From assembly GCA_016234625.1 (NCBI GenBank), contig JACRBD010000132.1, forward strand, positions 1 to 36,000: a stretch of 36,000 bases of DNA. Reading direction: 5' to 3'. This stretch comes from Caulobacterales bacterium. GTDB lineage: Bacteria; Pseudomonadota; Alphaproteobacteria; Caulobacterales; Caulobacteraceae. Under the pieces are notes generated by a model. It saw only the letters and a program-made list of their open reading frames with translations. It made no database searches and had not been told where the DNA came from. This document shows, one piece after another, positions 1 through 6,500 of the stretch. How positions within the stretch are numbered: position 1 is the first letter of the stretch; the number at the start of each line of letters is the position of its first letter. The position numbers were made by a program, and so were the translations under genes.

Positions 1-650
1 GGCGTATCCCGGATCTCGTAGAAGGTCTTCAGCGCCTCGGACACCAGCCGCGGCTTGATGCCGGGGAAGTGGACATCGACAATGGCCTTCATGGTCTCCG
101 CGTCGGGGAAGCGGATGTAGTGGAAGAAGCAGCGGCGCAGGAAGGCGTCCGGCAGTTCCTTCTCGTTGTTCGAGGTGATGATGATGATGGGGCGGACCTT
201 GGCCGAGATCGTCTCGTCGGTTTCGTAAACGTAGAATTCCATCCGATCGAGCTCCTGCAGGAGGTCGTTGGGGAATTCGATGTCGGCCTTGTCGATCTCG
301 TCGATCAGCAGGACGGGGCGAACCGGGGCTTCGAAGGCCTCCCAGAGCTTGCCCTTCTTGATGTAGTTGCGCACGTCCTTGACCCGCTCCTCGCCCAGCT
401 GGCTGTCGCGCAGGCGGGTGACGGCGTCGTATTCATACAGGCCCTGGCTGGCCTTGGTGGTCGACTTGATGTGCCAGGTGATCAGCGGCGCGCCCATGGC
501 CTTGGCCACTTCGTAGGCCAGCACCGTCTTGCCGGTGCCCGGCTCGCCCTTGATCAGCAGGGGCCGCTCAAGCGCCACGGCGGCGTTCACCGCGACCTTC
601 AGGTCCTCGGTGGCGATGTAGTTGGAGGTGCCTTCAAAACGCGAGCTCAT
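1..650 (-). CDS. MoxR-family AAA+ ATPase (CoxD-like), partial
   Basis: This is the N-terminal 216 codons of a MoxR-type AAA+ ATPase; the C-terminus lies beyond the left edge. The protein starts MSSRFEGTSNYIATEDL. It has a Walker A motif GEPGTGKT at residues 35-42, a Walker B LLIDEID at about 114-120, and a sensor-1-like ITSNNEKELPDAFLRRC stretch. These are hallmarks of MoxR proteins, which act as chaperones that remodel or insert cofactors into partner complexes. They are usually encoded beside a von Willebrand factor A (CoxE-like) protein. The partner would be expected outside this window, so its substrate cannot be named. The ATG at 648-650 fits the conserved N-terminus. A palindrome lies just upstream (677-693). 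Confidence 0.9.
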   Translation of the reverse strand, partial: MSSRFEGTSNYIATEDLKVAVNAAVALERPLLIKGEPGTGKTVLAYEVAKAMGAPLITWHIKSTTKASQGLYEYDAVTRLRDSQLGEERVKDVRNYIKKGKLWEAFEAPVRPVLLIDEIDKADIEFPNDLLQELDRMEFYVYETDETISAKVRPIIIITSNNEKELPDAFLRRCFFHYIRFPDAETMKAIVDVHFPGIKPRLVSEALKTFYEIRDT

Positions 651-676
651 GAGATCCCCTGGCGCGTTCGCGCGCA

Positions 677-693
677 TTCGAACAAACGTTCAA
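677..693. promoter_or_regulatory. Palindromic operator-like site upstream of the MoxR gene
   Basis: The sequence TTCGAACAAACGTTCAA contains the inverted repeat GAAC-N4-GTTC, centred about 35 bp upstream of the MoxR start codon. Its shape resembles TetR-family operators. It also resembles the Gram-positive LexA box, but alphaproteobacterial LexA uses the direct repeat GTTC-N7-GTTC, so that reading is unlikely. No regulator gene is visible nearby. Assignment as an operator is inference. Confidence 0.3.
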
Positions 694-740
694 TTCAGGG
701 ATCAACCTAAAGCCCTGGCCGGGACATTCAAGCCGGTTTC

Positions 741-766
741 GGCGGATCGGCCGCGACCGATCCGCC
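741..766 (-). terminator. Perfect 10-bp stem-loop after the ETFPASDP gene
   Basis: GGCGGATCGG and CCGATCCGCC form a perfect 10-bp stem around the loop CCGCGA, eight bases beyond the stop codon of the minus-strand 57-residue gene. No strong T-tract follows on that strand, so it may be a weak intrinsic terminator or an mRNA 3'-end stabiliser. Confidence 0.5.
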
Positions 767-773
767 GGTGTCG

Positions 774-947
774 TCAGTCAGCGCCGGGATTGATCGAAAC
801 CGGATCGCTGGCGGGGAAGGTTTCCTTCAGGCCCTTGTCGAGCTGCTTGTCGACATGGGGATCGGCGTCGTCATGAATCTTCTCGGACGGATCGGCCGGC
901 TTTTCCGCGGGCTTGTCCCTGGGTTTGAAACTTCGCTCTTGAGTCAT
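774..947 (-). CDS. Small conserved hypothetical protein with ETFPASDP motif
   Basis: This encodes a 57-residue, very polar protein (MTQERSFKPRDKPAEKP...) ending in KGLKETFPASDPVSINPGAD. The ETFPASDP(V/P)S signature near the C-terminus is a recurring motif in small, functionally uncharacterised proteins of proteobacteria. I recognise the motif but no activity. There is no signal peptide or membrane segment, and the protein is rich in Lys, Asp, Glu and Pro, which suggests disorder. A longer in-frame start exists upstream (to 1034), but it would overlap the end of the TPR gene and add an atypical Arg-rich leader. I therefore chose the ATG at 945-947. A stem-loop follows the gene. Confidence 0.7.
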   Translation of the reverse strand: MTQERSFKPRDKPAEKPADPSEKIHDDADPHVDKQLDKGLKETFPASDPVSINPGAD

Positions 948-1006
948 GAGCAGGCTCCCGGTCGACGGGCGGAATCGCCGCGTCTGTCCCGGAATCAACC
1001 CTCGCC

Positions 1007-2806
1007 TCAGGCCTTGGTTCCGCCCTGGGACCATTCAGCGAGGGCCCGCGCCATGGCCTTCATGGCCGGTTCCCACTGCCCCAGGGTGGGCGGCAGGAAG
1101 ACTCGCGCCTGCGGATACCAGGGGTAGCGGTCGGTGCCCAGCATGGGCCAGGCGCCCGGCGTGGACAGCAGCCAAAGCGGCGCGCCGGAAGCGCCGGCCA
1201 GGCAGCTGGTGGCGTTGGACGGCCCGATGACCAGGTCGAGCGCGCCGCAGAGGGCGGCCACCTCGTCCAGGTCCTGTTTCAGGTCGATTCCCGGCGGTTG
1301 CCAGATCTCCACCCCAAGCTCGCGGCGGGCGGCCTCCAGCTCGGCGGCGCAGTCGCCGTACTGCAGGTTGACGAAGGTTACGCCGGGCGTCGCCAGCACC
1401 GGCTTCCATTGCTCAAAGGGCGAGACGAAGCGGTGCCGCGCGCCGGTGGCCAGCAGACTCTTCCACAGCAGGCCCACGGTCGGCCCGGCCGGCAGCTGCG
1501 CGCGCCAGTAGGCGACGCGCGCCGGATCGGGGGCCAGGAAGCCGGCCCCGGCCGGATAGGCGTCGACCGTCCGGCGGAACTGGCGAAGGACGGAAGCCAT
1601 GGGGGCCCACAGGTCCAGCCGCGCATGGTCACCGACGAACGGCGCCCCGCGCACGGTGTGGCCATCGACGCTCCAGGTGCTGTGCGCGCCGACCTCGGCG
1701 GTCGGGAAGGAGCGCTGGAACAGCGGGATCAGTCGCGGCTCGACGGCGATAAGCAACCTGCCGTCCGGGCCGAGGGCCCGGATCAGGTCGGGAATGACAT
1801 TGGCGAACATCACCTCGTCGCCCAGGCCCTGTTCGCCCATCAGCAGCAGGGTTTTGCCGGCCAGATCGCTGCCCGGCGTCCATTGCGGCGCCTCGATCAT
1901 GAAGTGGGTAGTGTCGGCGAACTTGGGATGAAGCCGGGCCTCGTAGTCGTCCCAGCCTTCGCCGACCTCGCCACGGGCGATGCGGATGGTCGAACGGGCC
2001 AGCAGCATCATCAGCCGCTCGTCCTCGGCCAGGTTGGCGGTCATGGCCGCCTGCACGTCGTCCAAGGCCCCGTCAGGGTCGCCCAGCACCAGCCGGGCGT
2101 TGCCGCGGTTGTAGCGCGCCTTGGCGAAGACGGGATCGTGACGCAGGGCCTCGTCGAAGAAGGTCATCGACCCGGCCGGATCGCCTTCCTCGCCGACCAC
2201 CGTGCCCAGCGTGTTCCACAGCAACGGATGCTCCGGATGGGCGGCGATTGCCGGTCTGAGAACCTCGATGGCGTCCGCGAACCGGCCCTGGTCGCGCAGG
2301 GCGCAGGCCAGGTTGTTGGCCCCCTCGTGCGACTGGGGATGGCGGGAAAGGTAGTGTGAGAACAGCTTCTCGGCCGTTTCCTTCATGCCCATGCGATAGG
2401 CGAGGCGGCCCATGTCGTTGGCGATCTCGGCCTGGTCGGGCAGCAGGGAAAGGGCCGATTCGTAGCAGCGCACCGAGGAGGCGAAGTCACCGGCCCGCTC
2501 CCGGGCGATGGCCAGCAGGTACCAGCCAAACCCGTTCTTTTCGTCAAGCTCCAGGGCCTTGATGGCCAGCTCGCCGCCGGTGGTGAAATTGTCGCCCTGC
2601 AGGGCCGCGACGGCGTCCTGCAGCAGGGGCTGGATGGCCAGGGCCTTGAGATCGTCAATGGCGGCGTTGAGGCGGGCGAGAGCGTCCTTCGACCCGGCCT
2701 GGCCGGCGGTCTCGCCCGCCATCCGCGGCCGGGTCGCCACGGCGGTTTCCGGAAAGCCCAGGGCGGCGGCCGAGGTCGCGGACTTCGCGGCGGGATGCGG
2801 CGGCAT
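1007..2806 (-). CDS. flbA: TPR-repeat glycosyltransferase-like flagellar protein (FlbA-like)
   Basis: This 599-residue protein has about five TPR units in its N-terminal half (roughly residues 50-270, with patterns such as WYLLAIARERAGDF, ANNLACALRDQGRFADAI and LWNTLGTVVGEEGD). A glycosyltransferase-like C-terminal half follows, with LLLMGEQGLGDEVMFANVIP near residue 320 and IGPSNATSCLAGASGAPLWL near residue 550. That resembles GT9/GT41-like sugar transferase folds. In Caulobacter a TPR protein named FlbA is encoded beside flbT and the flagellins and belongs to the filament/flagellin-modification gene set. The position, divergent from flbT, supports the same identity here. The ATG at 2804-2806 has a GGAGA Shine-Dalgarno about 9 bases upstream. 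The sugar donor and acceptor cannot be read from sequence. The gene name rests on context plus domain layout. Confidence 0.7.
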   Translation of the reverse strand: MPPHPAAKSATSAAALGFPETAVATRPRMAGETAGQAGSKDALARLNAAIDDLKALAIQPLLQDAVAALQGDNFTTGGELAIKALELDEKNGFGWYLLAIARERAGDFASSVRCYESALSLLPDQAEIANDMGRLAYRMGMKETAEKLFSHYLSRHPQSHEGANNLACALRDQGRFADAIEVLRPAIAAHPEHPLLWNTLGTVVGEEGDPAGSMTFFDEALRHDPVFAKARYNRGNARLVLGDPDGALDDVQAAMTANLAEDERLMMLLARSTIRIARGEVGEGWDDYEARLHPKFADTTHFMIEAPQWTPGSDLAGKTLLLMGEQGLGDEVMFANVIPDLIRALGPDGRLLIAVEPRLIPLFQRSFPTAEVGAHSTWSVDGHTVRGAPFVGDHARLDLWAPMASVLRQFRRTVDAYPAGAGFLAPDPARVAYWRAQLPAGPTVGLLWKSLLATGARHRFVSPFEQWKPVLATPGVTFVNLQYGDCAAELEAARRELGVEIWQPPGIDLKQDLDEVAALCGALDLVIGPSNATSCLAGASGAPLWLLSTPGAWPMLGTDRYPWYPQARVFLPPTLGQWEPAMKAMARALAEWSQGGTKA

Positions 2807-2858
2807 GGGATCAGGTCTCCGGGACGGGCAGGCAGGCTCCCAGATCGCCCGTTTATGC

Positions 2859-2873
2859 TTAATTCCGGCTTAA
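2859..2873. promoter_or_regulatory. Perfect CtrA box (TTAA-N7-TTAA) between flbA-like gene and flbT
   Basis: TTAATTCCGGCTTAA matches the full CtrA recognition sequence of Caulobacter, two TTAA half-sites separated by exactly seven bases. It lies about 55 bp upstream of the minus-strand TPR gene and about 130 bp upstream of flbT. A second half-site, TTAACCAT, is at 2910-2917 and a CcrM methylation site (GATTC) at 2950-2954. CtrA is the cell-cycle master regulator of flagellar genes, so cell-cycle control of both divergent units is inferred. Confidence 0.65.
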
Positions 2874-3004
2874 GGCGCGGGTCGCGACCGAACACCGCAC
2901 AACGCCCCGTTAACCATGCGCCTTTAGCCTCCATTCACCAGAGCGGGCGGATTCTTCGTTGCGAGAACGACGGCCGCGCCGCGTCAGATCGGAGTTTGCC
3001 CGCC

Positions 3005-3397
3005 GTGCCGTTGAAGCTGTCGCTGAAGCCGGGAGAACGGTTCGTCCTCAATGGCGCCGTCGTGCAGAACGGCGACCGCCGCGGCGTCTTGATCCTGCAG
3101 AACAAGGCCTCTGTGCTGCGCGAGAAGGACATCATGCAGGAGGAGGAGGCGACCACCCCGGCGCGCCACATCTACTTCCCGGTGATGATGATGTATCTCG
3201 ATGAGGCCAACGCACTTCGCTACTACGACGAGTTCGTGCGGCGGCTGTCGGAATTCATGGGGGTGATCCGCAACCCCGACGTCCTGGCCGACTGTGTGGG
3301 GATCTCCAAGCACGCCATGGCGCGCGAGTACTACAAGGCGCTCATGCTGTGCCGTAAGCTTATCGAATACGAGGACGAGAGGTTGGGCGCCGTCTGA
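3005..3397 (+). CDS. flbT: Flagellin post-transcriptional repressor FlbT
   Basis: The 130-residue product begins (M/V)[16 protein letters not shown] and contains [13 protein letters not shown] and [20 protein letters not shown], all characteristic of FlbT. In Caulobacter FlbT associates with the 5' untranslated region of flagellin mRNA and lowers its stability and translation until the hook is complete. I chose the GTG at 3005-3007 because it gives the conserved family N-terminus and has GGAG at 2991-2994. Longer upstream in-frame starts would add a non-homologous leader. The stop overlaps the flaF start by one base (TGATG), so the two are translationally coupled. Its likely targets, the flagellin leaders, begin about 0.5 kb downstream. 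Confidence 0.95.
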   Translation: MPLKLSLKPGERFVLNGAVVQNGDRRGVLILQNKASVLREKDIMQEEEATTPARHIYFPVMMMYLDEANALRYYDEFVRRLSEFMGVIRNPDVLADCVGISKHAMAREYYKALMLCRKLIEYEDERLGAV

Positions 3398-3759
3398 TGT
3401 CGTTCCAAGCATACCAGCAGGCTGCGGCGCGGTCCGAAAACCCGCGCGACGCCGAGTATCGGCTGTTTGGCCAGGTGACCCGCGCGCTACTTAAGGCCTC
3501 GGAAACCCCGCCCGAGGATCTGCAGGGGCGCATAGATGCGCTGGACTGGAACCGGCGTCTCTGGTCGGCCCTGGCCACCGACTGTTCTGATCCAGGCAAT
3601 GTATTGCCCGAGGCGCTGCGCGCCCAGATCATCTCGCTCAGCCTCTGGGTCAGCCGGCACACCAGCGCGGTGATGCGGCGCGAGGAGGAGATCGATCCGC
3701 TGATCGATATCAACCGCATCATGATGCAGGGTCTGTCGGGGCAGTCCGAAGCCGCCTGA
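3397..3759 (+). CDS. flaF: Flagellar biosynthesis regulator FlaF
   Basis: This is a 120-residue FlaF-family protein. Family features include the opening [10 protein letters not shown], the segment [16 protein letters not shown], the [14 protein letters not shown] motif and the C-terminal [12 protein letters not shown]. FlaF is needed for flagellin synthesis or secretion in Caulobacter and acts opposite to or together with FlbT. It overlaps flbT by one base, so the two form an operon. A sigma-54-driven flagellin gene follows after about 240 bases, and ftr-like sequences lie directly downstream of the flaF stop. Confidence 0.95.
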   Translation: MSFQAYQQAAARSENPRDAEYRLFGQVTRALLKASETPPEDLQGRIDALDWNRRLWSALATDCSDPGNVLPEALRAQIISLSLWVSRHTSAVMRREEEIDPLIDINRIMMQGLSGQSEAA

Positions 3760-3775
3760 CGGGTCGCGGCGGCCG

Positions 3776-3808
3776 GCTGGCAAGTTCCGTCCGGCAAAAG
3801 ATTCCGCG
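3776..3808 (+). promoter_or_regulatory. ftr-like enhancer region for the first flagellin
   Basis: GCTGGCAAGTTCCG (3776-3789) and TCCGGCAAAAGATTCCGCG (3790-3808) resemble the CGGCAAAA-type ftr elements bound by the NtrC-like activator FlbD at Caulobacter sigma-54 flagellar promoters. They lie roughly 125-155 bp upstream of the predicted transcription start, a normal enhancer distance. An AT-rich stretch (3855-3876) lies between enhancer and promoter, but I found no full IHF consensus there. A GATTC methylation site (3800-3804) is inside the second element. Confidence 0.4.
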
Positions 3809-3907
3809 CGGTCATTCGCGCCGACGCCTCGCGCCGAGGGCGCGCCATTGAGGCAATAAAAAGCCATAGAAAACAACGCGCCCGCCCGTGGCGGACCGGT
3901 GTTCATC

Positions 3908-3922
3908 TGGCCCGCGCCTTGC
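3908..3922 (+). promoter_or_regulatory. Sigma-54 promoter of the first flagellin gene
   Basis: TGGCCCGCGCCTTGC has GG and GC separated by exactly ten bases and fits the -24/-12 consensus TGGC-N7-TTGC. The predicted start is near 3934, giving a 62-base leader. The distance from the GC of the -12 element to the start codon (74 bases) is identical at the second flagellin gene. Confidence 0.8.
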
Positions 3923-3932
3923 GATGCGCCAC

Positions 3933-3964
3933 GCGGGCAAGAACGCCCGCCGGCCAAAAGGCCG
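3933..3964 (+). promoter_or_regulatory. Two tandem stem-loops in the 5' leader of the first flagellin mRNA
   Basis: GCGGGC-AAGAAC-GCCCGC (3933-3950) is followed directly by CGGCC-AAAA-GGCCG (3951-3964). The first hairpin would start at the predicted 5' end of the mRNA. A similar pair occurs in the second flagellin leader. They are candidate FlbT-binding or mRNA-stabilising structures; binding is inference from the known role of FlbT at flagellin leaders. Confidence 0.5.
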
Positions 3965-3995
3965 CGAACCCCGACCAGAATGGAAGGACCCGCCG

Positions 3996-4826
3996 ATGGC
4001 TATGAATTCGGTGAATACCAACGTGGGCGCGATGATCGCGCTCCAGAACCTTAACGCGACCAACATGGAACTGTCGCAGGCCCAGTCTCGCATCAACACC
4101 GGCAAGAGGGTCGCCTCCGCGAAGGACAACGGCGCCATCTGGGCGATCGCCCAGGCGCAACGTGGCACTTCGCAGGCCCTGAACGCCGTGCGGGATTCGC
4201 TCGATCGCGGTTCGTCCACCATCGATGTGGCGATCGCGGCCGGCGAGTCGGTCTCCGACCTGCTGTTGCAGATGAAGGAAAAGGCCCTGGCGGCGTCGGA
4301 TACGACCCTCGACTCCACCAGCCGGTCCGCACTGAACGAGGACTTCAAGGCCCTGCGTGATCAAATCACCAAGGCCGTGACGAACGCCGACTTCAATGGG
4401 AGCAATCTCATCAAGACCGGCGCTACCGCAATCGCGGCCCTCGCCAATGCGGATGGAACGTCGAAGATCACCGTCGCCGCCGAAATCATGGCGCTCGGCG
4501 GATCGATCGTCACGGTGGCCGCTGCTGGTTCGATCGGAACGTCGACCCTTGCGGCGACGATGATCACGACCGTCAGCACTTCCATCACCAACACGGGCGC
4601 CGCGCTCGCCCGCCTGGGCACAAAGTCCAAGGCGTACGAGATGCACCGCACCTTCGTCGGCAAGCTGCAGGACAGCCTCGACGCCGGTGTGGGCAATCTG
4701 GTCGACGCTGACCTCGCGAAGGAAAGCGCCAAGCTCCAGGCTCTGCAGACCAAGCAGCAGCTCGGAGTCCAGGCTCTCTCGATCGCGAACACGTCGTCCC
4801 AGACGCTTCTGTCGCTGTTCCGATAG
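3996..4826 (+). CDS. Flagellin (first of three)
   Basis: This 276-residue flagellin has the Caulobacter form: a conserved N-terminal D0/D1 domain ([43 protein letters not shown]), a short central region, and a conserved C-terminal D1/D0 domain ([20 protein letters not shown], ending SLFR). The length matches Caulobacter flagellins and lacks the large variable D2/D3 domains of enterobacteria. It is exported by the flagellar type III system and polymerises into the filament. I chose the ATG at 3996, with GGAAGGA about 8 bases upstream; a second ATG two codons later is possible. Expression should be sigma-54/FlbD-dependent. A strong terminator follows. Confidence 0.95.
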   Translation: MAMNSVNTNVGAMIALQNLNATNMELSQAQSRINTGKRVASAKDNGAIWAIAQAQRGTSQALNAVRDSLDRGSSTIDVAIAAGESVSDLLLQMKEKALAASDTTLDSTSRSALNEDFKALRDQITKAVTNADFNGSNLIKTGATAIAALANADGTSKITVAAEIMALGGSIVTVAAAGSIGTSTLAATMITTVSTSITNTGAALARLGTKSKAYEMHRTFVGKLQDSLDAGVGNLVDADLAKESAKLQALQTKQQLGVQALSIANTSSQTLLSLFR

Positions 4827-4834
4827 GTCGCGAA

Positions 4835-4870
4835 GCCGGGCGAGGTCACCCCCTCGCCCGGCAGCCTTTT
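4835..4870 (+). terminator. Rho-independent terminator after the first flagellin
   Basis: GCCGGGCGAGG and CCTCGCCCGGC form a perfect 11-bp stem with a six-base loop, followed by AGCCTTTT. The T-run is itself part of an inverted repeat, CGGCA-N6-TGCCG, that looks like an ftr element, so the end of the terminator and the start of the next enhancer overlap. Confidence 0.8.
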
Positions 4871-4926
4871 GCCGGGTCACCCGGCAGAAGTTGCTCACCA
4901 TGCCCGAAGGTCGGCAGAAAATGCCG
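4859..4926 (+). promoter_or_regulatory. Array of three ftr-like elements (FlbD enhancer) for the second flagellin
   Basis: Three CGGCA-containing elements lie in 68 bp. The first is CGGCAGCCTTTTGCCGGG (4859-4876, whose reverse complement carries CCCGGCAAAAGG). The second is CCCGGCAGAAGTTGC (4880-4894). The third is the inverted repeat CGGCA-N5-TGCCG (4912-4926). They resemble ftr sites of Caulobacter sigma-54 flagellar promoters and lie about 100-170 bp upstream of the predicted transcription start. Assignment rests on motif resemblance and position. Confidence 0.5.
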
Positions 4927-4962
4927 GGTCAGAACGTCCCTAACAGACCTATAACCCAATAA

Positions 4963-4975
4963 AATCAGTAGATTA
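4963..4975 (+). promoter_or_regulatory. IHF-type site upstream of the second flagellin
   Basis: AATCAGTAGATTA fits WATCAR-N4-TTR at every defined position. It lies between the ftr-like array and the sigma-54 promoter, where IHF bends DNA at Caulobacter flagellar promoters. The surrounding 40 bp is unusually AT-rich for this genome. Confidence 0.6.
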
Positions 4976-5000
4976 GAGCGAGGTCGCCGAACGGCCAAAC

Positions 5001-5015
5001 TGGCCCGGCGATTGC
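5001..5015 (+). promoter_or_regulatory. Sigma-54 promoter of the second flagellin gene
   Basis: TGGCCCGGCGATTGC has the GG-N10-GC arrangement and fits TGGC-N7-TTGC. The predicted transcription start near 5027 gives a 62-base leader, the same as at the first flagellin. Confidence 0.85.
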
Positions 5016-5028
5016 TTCCTACTCCATC

Positions 5029-5063
5029 GGGCAAAATGCCCCCGGCCGTCAAAACGACGCCGG
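5029..5063 (+). promoter_or_regulatory. Two tandem stem-loops in the 5' leader of the second flagellin mRNA
   Basis: GGGCA-AAA-TGCCC (5029-5041) begins about two bases after the predicted transcript start. It is followed at once by CCGGCCGTC / GACGCCGG (one bulged C) around the loop AAAAC (5042-5063). The loop context TCAAAACG recurs in the hairpin in front of flaG. Candidate FlbT target; no experimental claim is made. Confidence 0.5.
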
Positions 5064-5088
5064 ACACCTTGAAAAGGGAACTTTCGTC

Positions 5089-5919
5089 ATGGCGCTGAAC
5101 AGCGTTAACACGAACACGGGCGCCATGGTCGCCCTGCAGAACCTCAATGCCACCAACAACGAGCTGGATGTCGTCCAGGCCCGTATCAACACGGGCAAAA
5201 GGGTCGCCACCGCCAAGGACAACGGCGCCATCTGGGCCATCGCCCAGACTCAGCGCGGTACCTCCAATGCCCTGAACGCCGTCAAGGACTCGCTCCAGCG
5301 CGGCCAATCGACCATCGACGTCGCGATCGCCGGCGGCGAGACCGTTTCCGATCTGCTCGTGCAGATGAAGGAAAAGGCCCTGGCCGCGTCGGACACCACG
5401 CTGGACACGGCCAGCCGCACCGCCCTGAGTGAAGACTTCAAGGCGTTGCGCGACCAGATCGCCAAGGCCGTGACCAACGCCGACTTCAACGGCTCCAACA
5501 TGATCAAGGCGTCCGGCGCCACCGTGACGGCTCTGGCCAACGCGGACGGCACGTCGAAGATCACTGTTGCGGCCCAGTCGCTCGCCCTGGGCGGCGCCAA
5601 CGTCACCGTGGCCGCCACGGCGTCGCTGAGCACGGCCACCATCGCGGCGGCCATGGTCACGACGGTCAGCACCTCGATCACCAACGTCGGCGCGGCTCTG
5701 GCCAAGCTCGGCACCGGCTCGAAGGCGCTGCAAGGCCACCTGACCTTCGTCGGCAAGCTGCAAGACAGCCTCGACGCCGGCGTGGGTAACCTGGTCGATG
5801 CCGACCTGGCGAAGGAAAGCGCCCGCCTGCAGGCTCTGCAGACCAAGCAACAGCTTGGCGTGCAAGCCCTGGCGATCGCCAACACCTCGTCGTCGGTCCT
5901 GCTGGGACTGTTCCGCTAG
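5089..5919 (+). CDS. Flagellin (second of three)
   Basis: This 276-residue flagellin is a close paralogue of the preceding one, with identical length and near-identical N-terminal ([20 protein letters not shown]) and C-terminal ([20 protein letters not shown], ending GLFR) domains. The MAL start is the same as in Caulobacter FljK-type flagellins. Most divergence lies in the short middle region. The start at 5089 has AAGGGA about 10 bases upstream. Its own sigma-54 promoter, IHF site and ftr array suggest it is independently transcribed and perhaps the strongest of the three. A GC-rich hairpin without a T-tract follows, so some transcription could read on into flaG. Confidence 0.95.
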   Translation: MALNSVNTNTGAMVALQNLNATNNELDVVQARINTGKRVATAKDNGAIWAIAQTQRGTSNALNAVKDSLQRGQSTIDVAIAGGETVSDLLVQMKEKALAASDTTLDTASRTALSEDFKALRDQIAKAVTNADFNGSNMIKASGATVTALANADGTSKITVAAQSLALGGANVTVAATASLSTATIAAAMVTTVSTSITNVGAALAKLGTGSKALQGHLTFVGKLQDSLDAGVGNLVDADLAKESARLQALQTKQQLGVQALAIANTSSSVLLGLFR

Positions 5920-5927
5920 GCAAGCTT

Positions 5928-5954
5928 GGGGGCGGGCGTCTGACGCCCGTCCCC
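5928..5954 (+). terminator. GC-rich stem-loop after the second flagellin
   Basis: GGGG-G-CGGGCG and CGCCCG-T-CCCC form an 11-bp stem with one G-T pair around the loop TCTGA. No T-tract follows, so it may attenuate rather than stop read-through into flaG, or protect the flagellin mRNA 3' end. Confidence 0.5.
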
Positions 5955-6006
5955 GGTTGCGGCGTCGAGGGCCGAAGGGGCCTCGCCGTTCGCCAACAGG
6001 AGAGCC

Positions 6007-6027
6007 GCCGACCTCAAAACGGTCGGC
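6007..6027 (+). promoter_or_regulatory. Stem-loop directly upstream of the flaG ribosome-binding site
   Basis: GCCGACC and GGTCGGC form a perfect 7-bp stem around TCAAAAC, ending three bases before AGGAGA. The loop shares TCAAAACG with the second hairpin of the preceding flagellin leader, which suggests a common RNA-binding regulator. FlbT is the obvious candidate. Confidence 0.45.
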
Positions 6028-6037
6028 GCCAGGAGAA

Positions 6038-6322
6038 ATGAAAACCACTCTCGCACCCGTGTCGCCGATCCACGATCCCGGAGTCTCCGTGACCCGGCCC
6101 GTGATCGCGCCCAGCATTGTCGCTCCACCGCCCGAAAGTGCTCACCACAACGCCGATCTCCGCCTGGTCATCGAAGAAGACCAGGTCTCGGGAACCTTCG
6201 TCTACAAGACCCTCGATCGCCGCACCGGCGAGGTGGTCAAGCAACTGCCCCGTGAAGAGGTGGTTCGCCTGAAGGAAACGCCCGACTACGAGCCCGGCGA
6301 CGTCATAGACGCGCTTTCCTAG
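6038..6322 (+). CDS. flaG: FlaG-family flagellar protein
   Basis: This encodes a 94-residue protein whose C-terminal half (residues about 45-85) has the FlaG pattern: LRLVIEEDQVSGTFVYKTLDR, then TGEVVKQLPREEVVRL. FlaG proteins sit beside flagellin genes and influence filament length or assembly; their mechanism is poorly known. The N-terminal half is Pro/Val-rich and probably disordered. The ATG at 6038 has AGGAGA just upstream. The gene lies between flagellins two and three, and its leader carries a hairpin like those of the flagellin mRNAs. Confidence 0.85.
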   Translation: MKTTLAPVSPIHDPGVSVTRPVIAPSIVAPPPESAHHNADLRLVIEEDQVSGTFVYKTLDRRTGEVVKQLPREEVVRLKETPDYEPGDVIDALS

Positions 6323-6334
6323 CGGCAATCCGCC

Positions 6335-6364
6335 GCGGCTTCGGCCGCCGCAAACGAGCCTTTT
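6335..6364 (+). terminator. TTCG-loop stem after flaG
   Basis: GCGGC-TTCG-GCCGC is a short, stable tetraloop hairpin 12 bases after the flaG stop, with CCTTTTC about 12 bases further on. It is probably a weak terminator separating flaG from the third flagellin. Confidence 0.4.
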
Positions 6365-6408
6365 CACCGACGTCGCACCGCGACGGCGGCCTTCATGGTT
6401 TACCGCTG

Positions 6409-6416
6409 TTAACCAT
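6409..6416 (+). promoter_or_regulatory. CtrA half-site upstream of the third flagellin
   Basis: TTAACCAT is the preferred CtrA half-site. The partner TTAA at the N7 spacing is absent (GTTT instead). I found no GG-N10-GC sigma-54 pattern between flaG and the third flagellin, so this gene is probably transcribed from a different promoter class. Confidence 0.4.
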
Positions 6417-6437
6417 AAGCCAAGGTTCTCGCGCCTA

Positions 6438-6500
6438 GGGTTTCCTGCAGGGGGCGCATGTGAGTCGCTCTCTGTCGAAGCGCCGCGCGAGGAGAAACCC
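6438..6500 (+). promoter_or_regulatory. Long-range leader structure enclosing the third flagellin ribosome-binding site
   Basis: GGGTTTC (6438-6444) is complementary over seven bases to GAAACCC (6494-6500), which runs from the end of the Shine-Dalgarno to the base before the ATG. A nested pair, GGCGC (6453-6457) with GCGCC (6480-6484), would stack inside. Such folding could hold AGGAG (6490-6494) in an internal loop and modulate initiation. Confidence 0.4.

Noticed and set aside
677-693. Gram-positive type LexA box (CGAAC-N4-GTTC) before the MoxR gene
   Set aside because: Alphaproteobacterial LexA recognises GTTC-N7-GTTC; the palindrome is better described as a generic dyad operator.
69-710. 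213-codon plus-strand open frame at the left edge
   Set aside because: It runs antisense to the MoxR gene, whose Walker motifs are clear; composition is that of a shadow frame.
4846-6117. Long minus-strand frame across the second flagellin
   Set aside because: Antisense to flagellin; Arg/Gly/Asp-rich, no recognisable motif, and it covers the sigma-54 promoter region.
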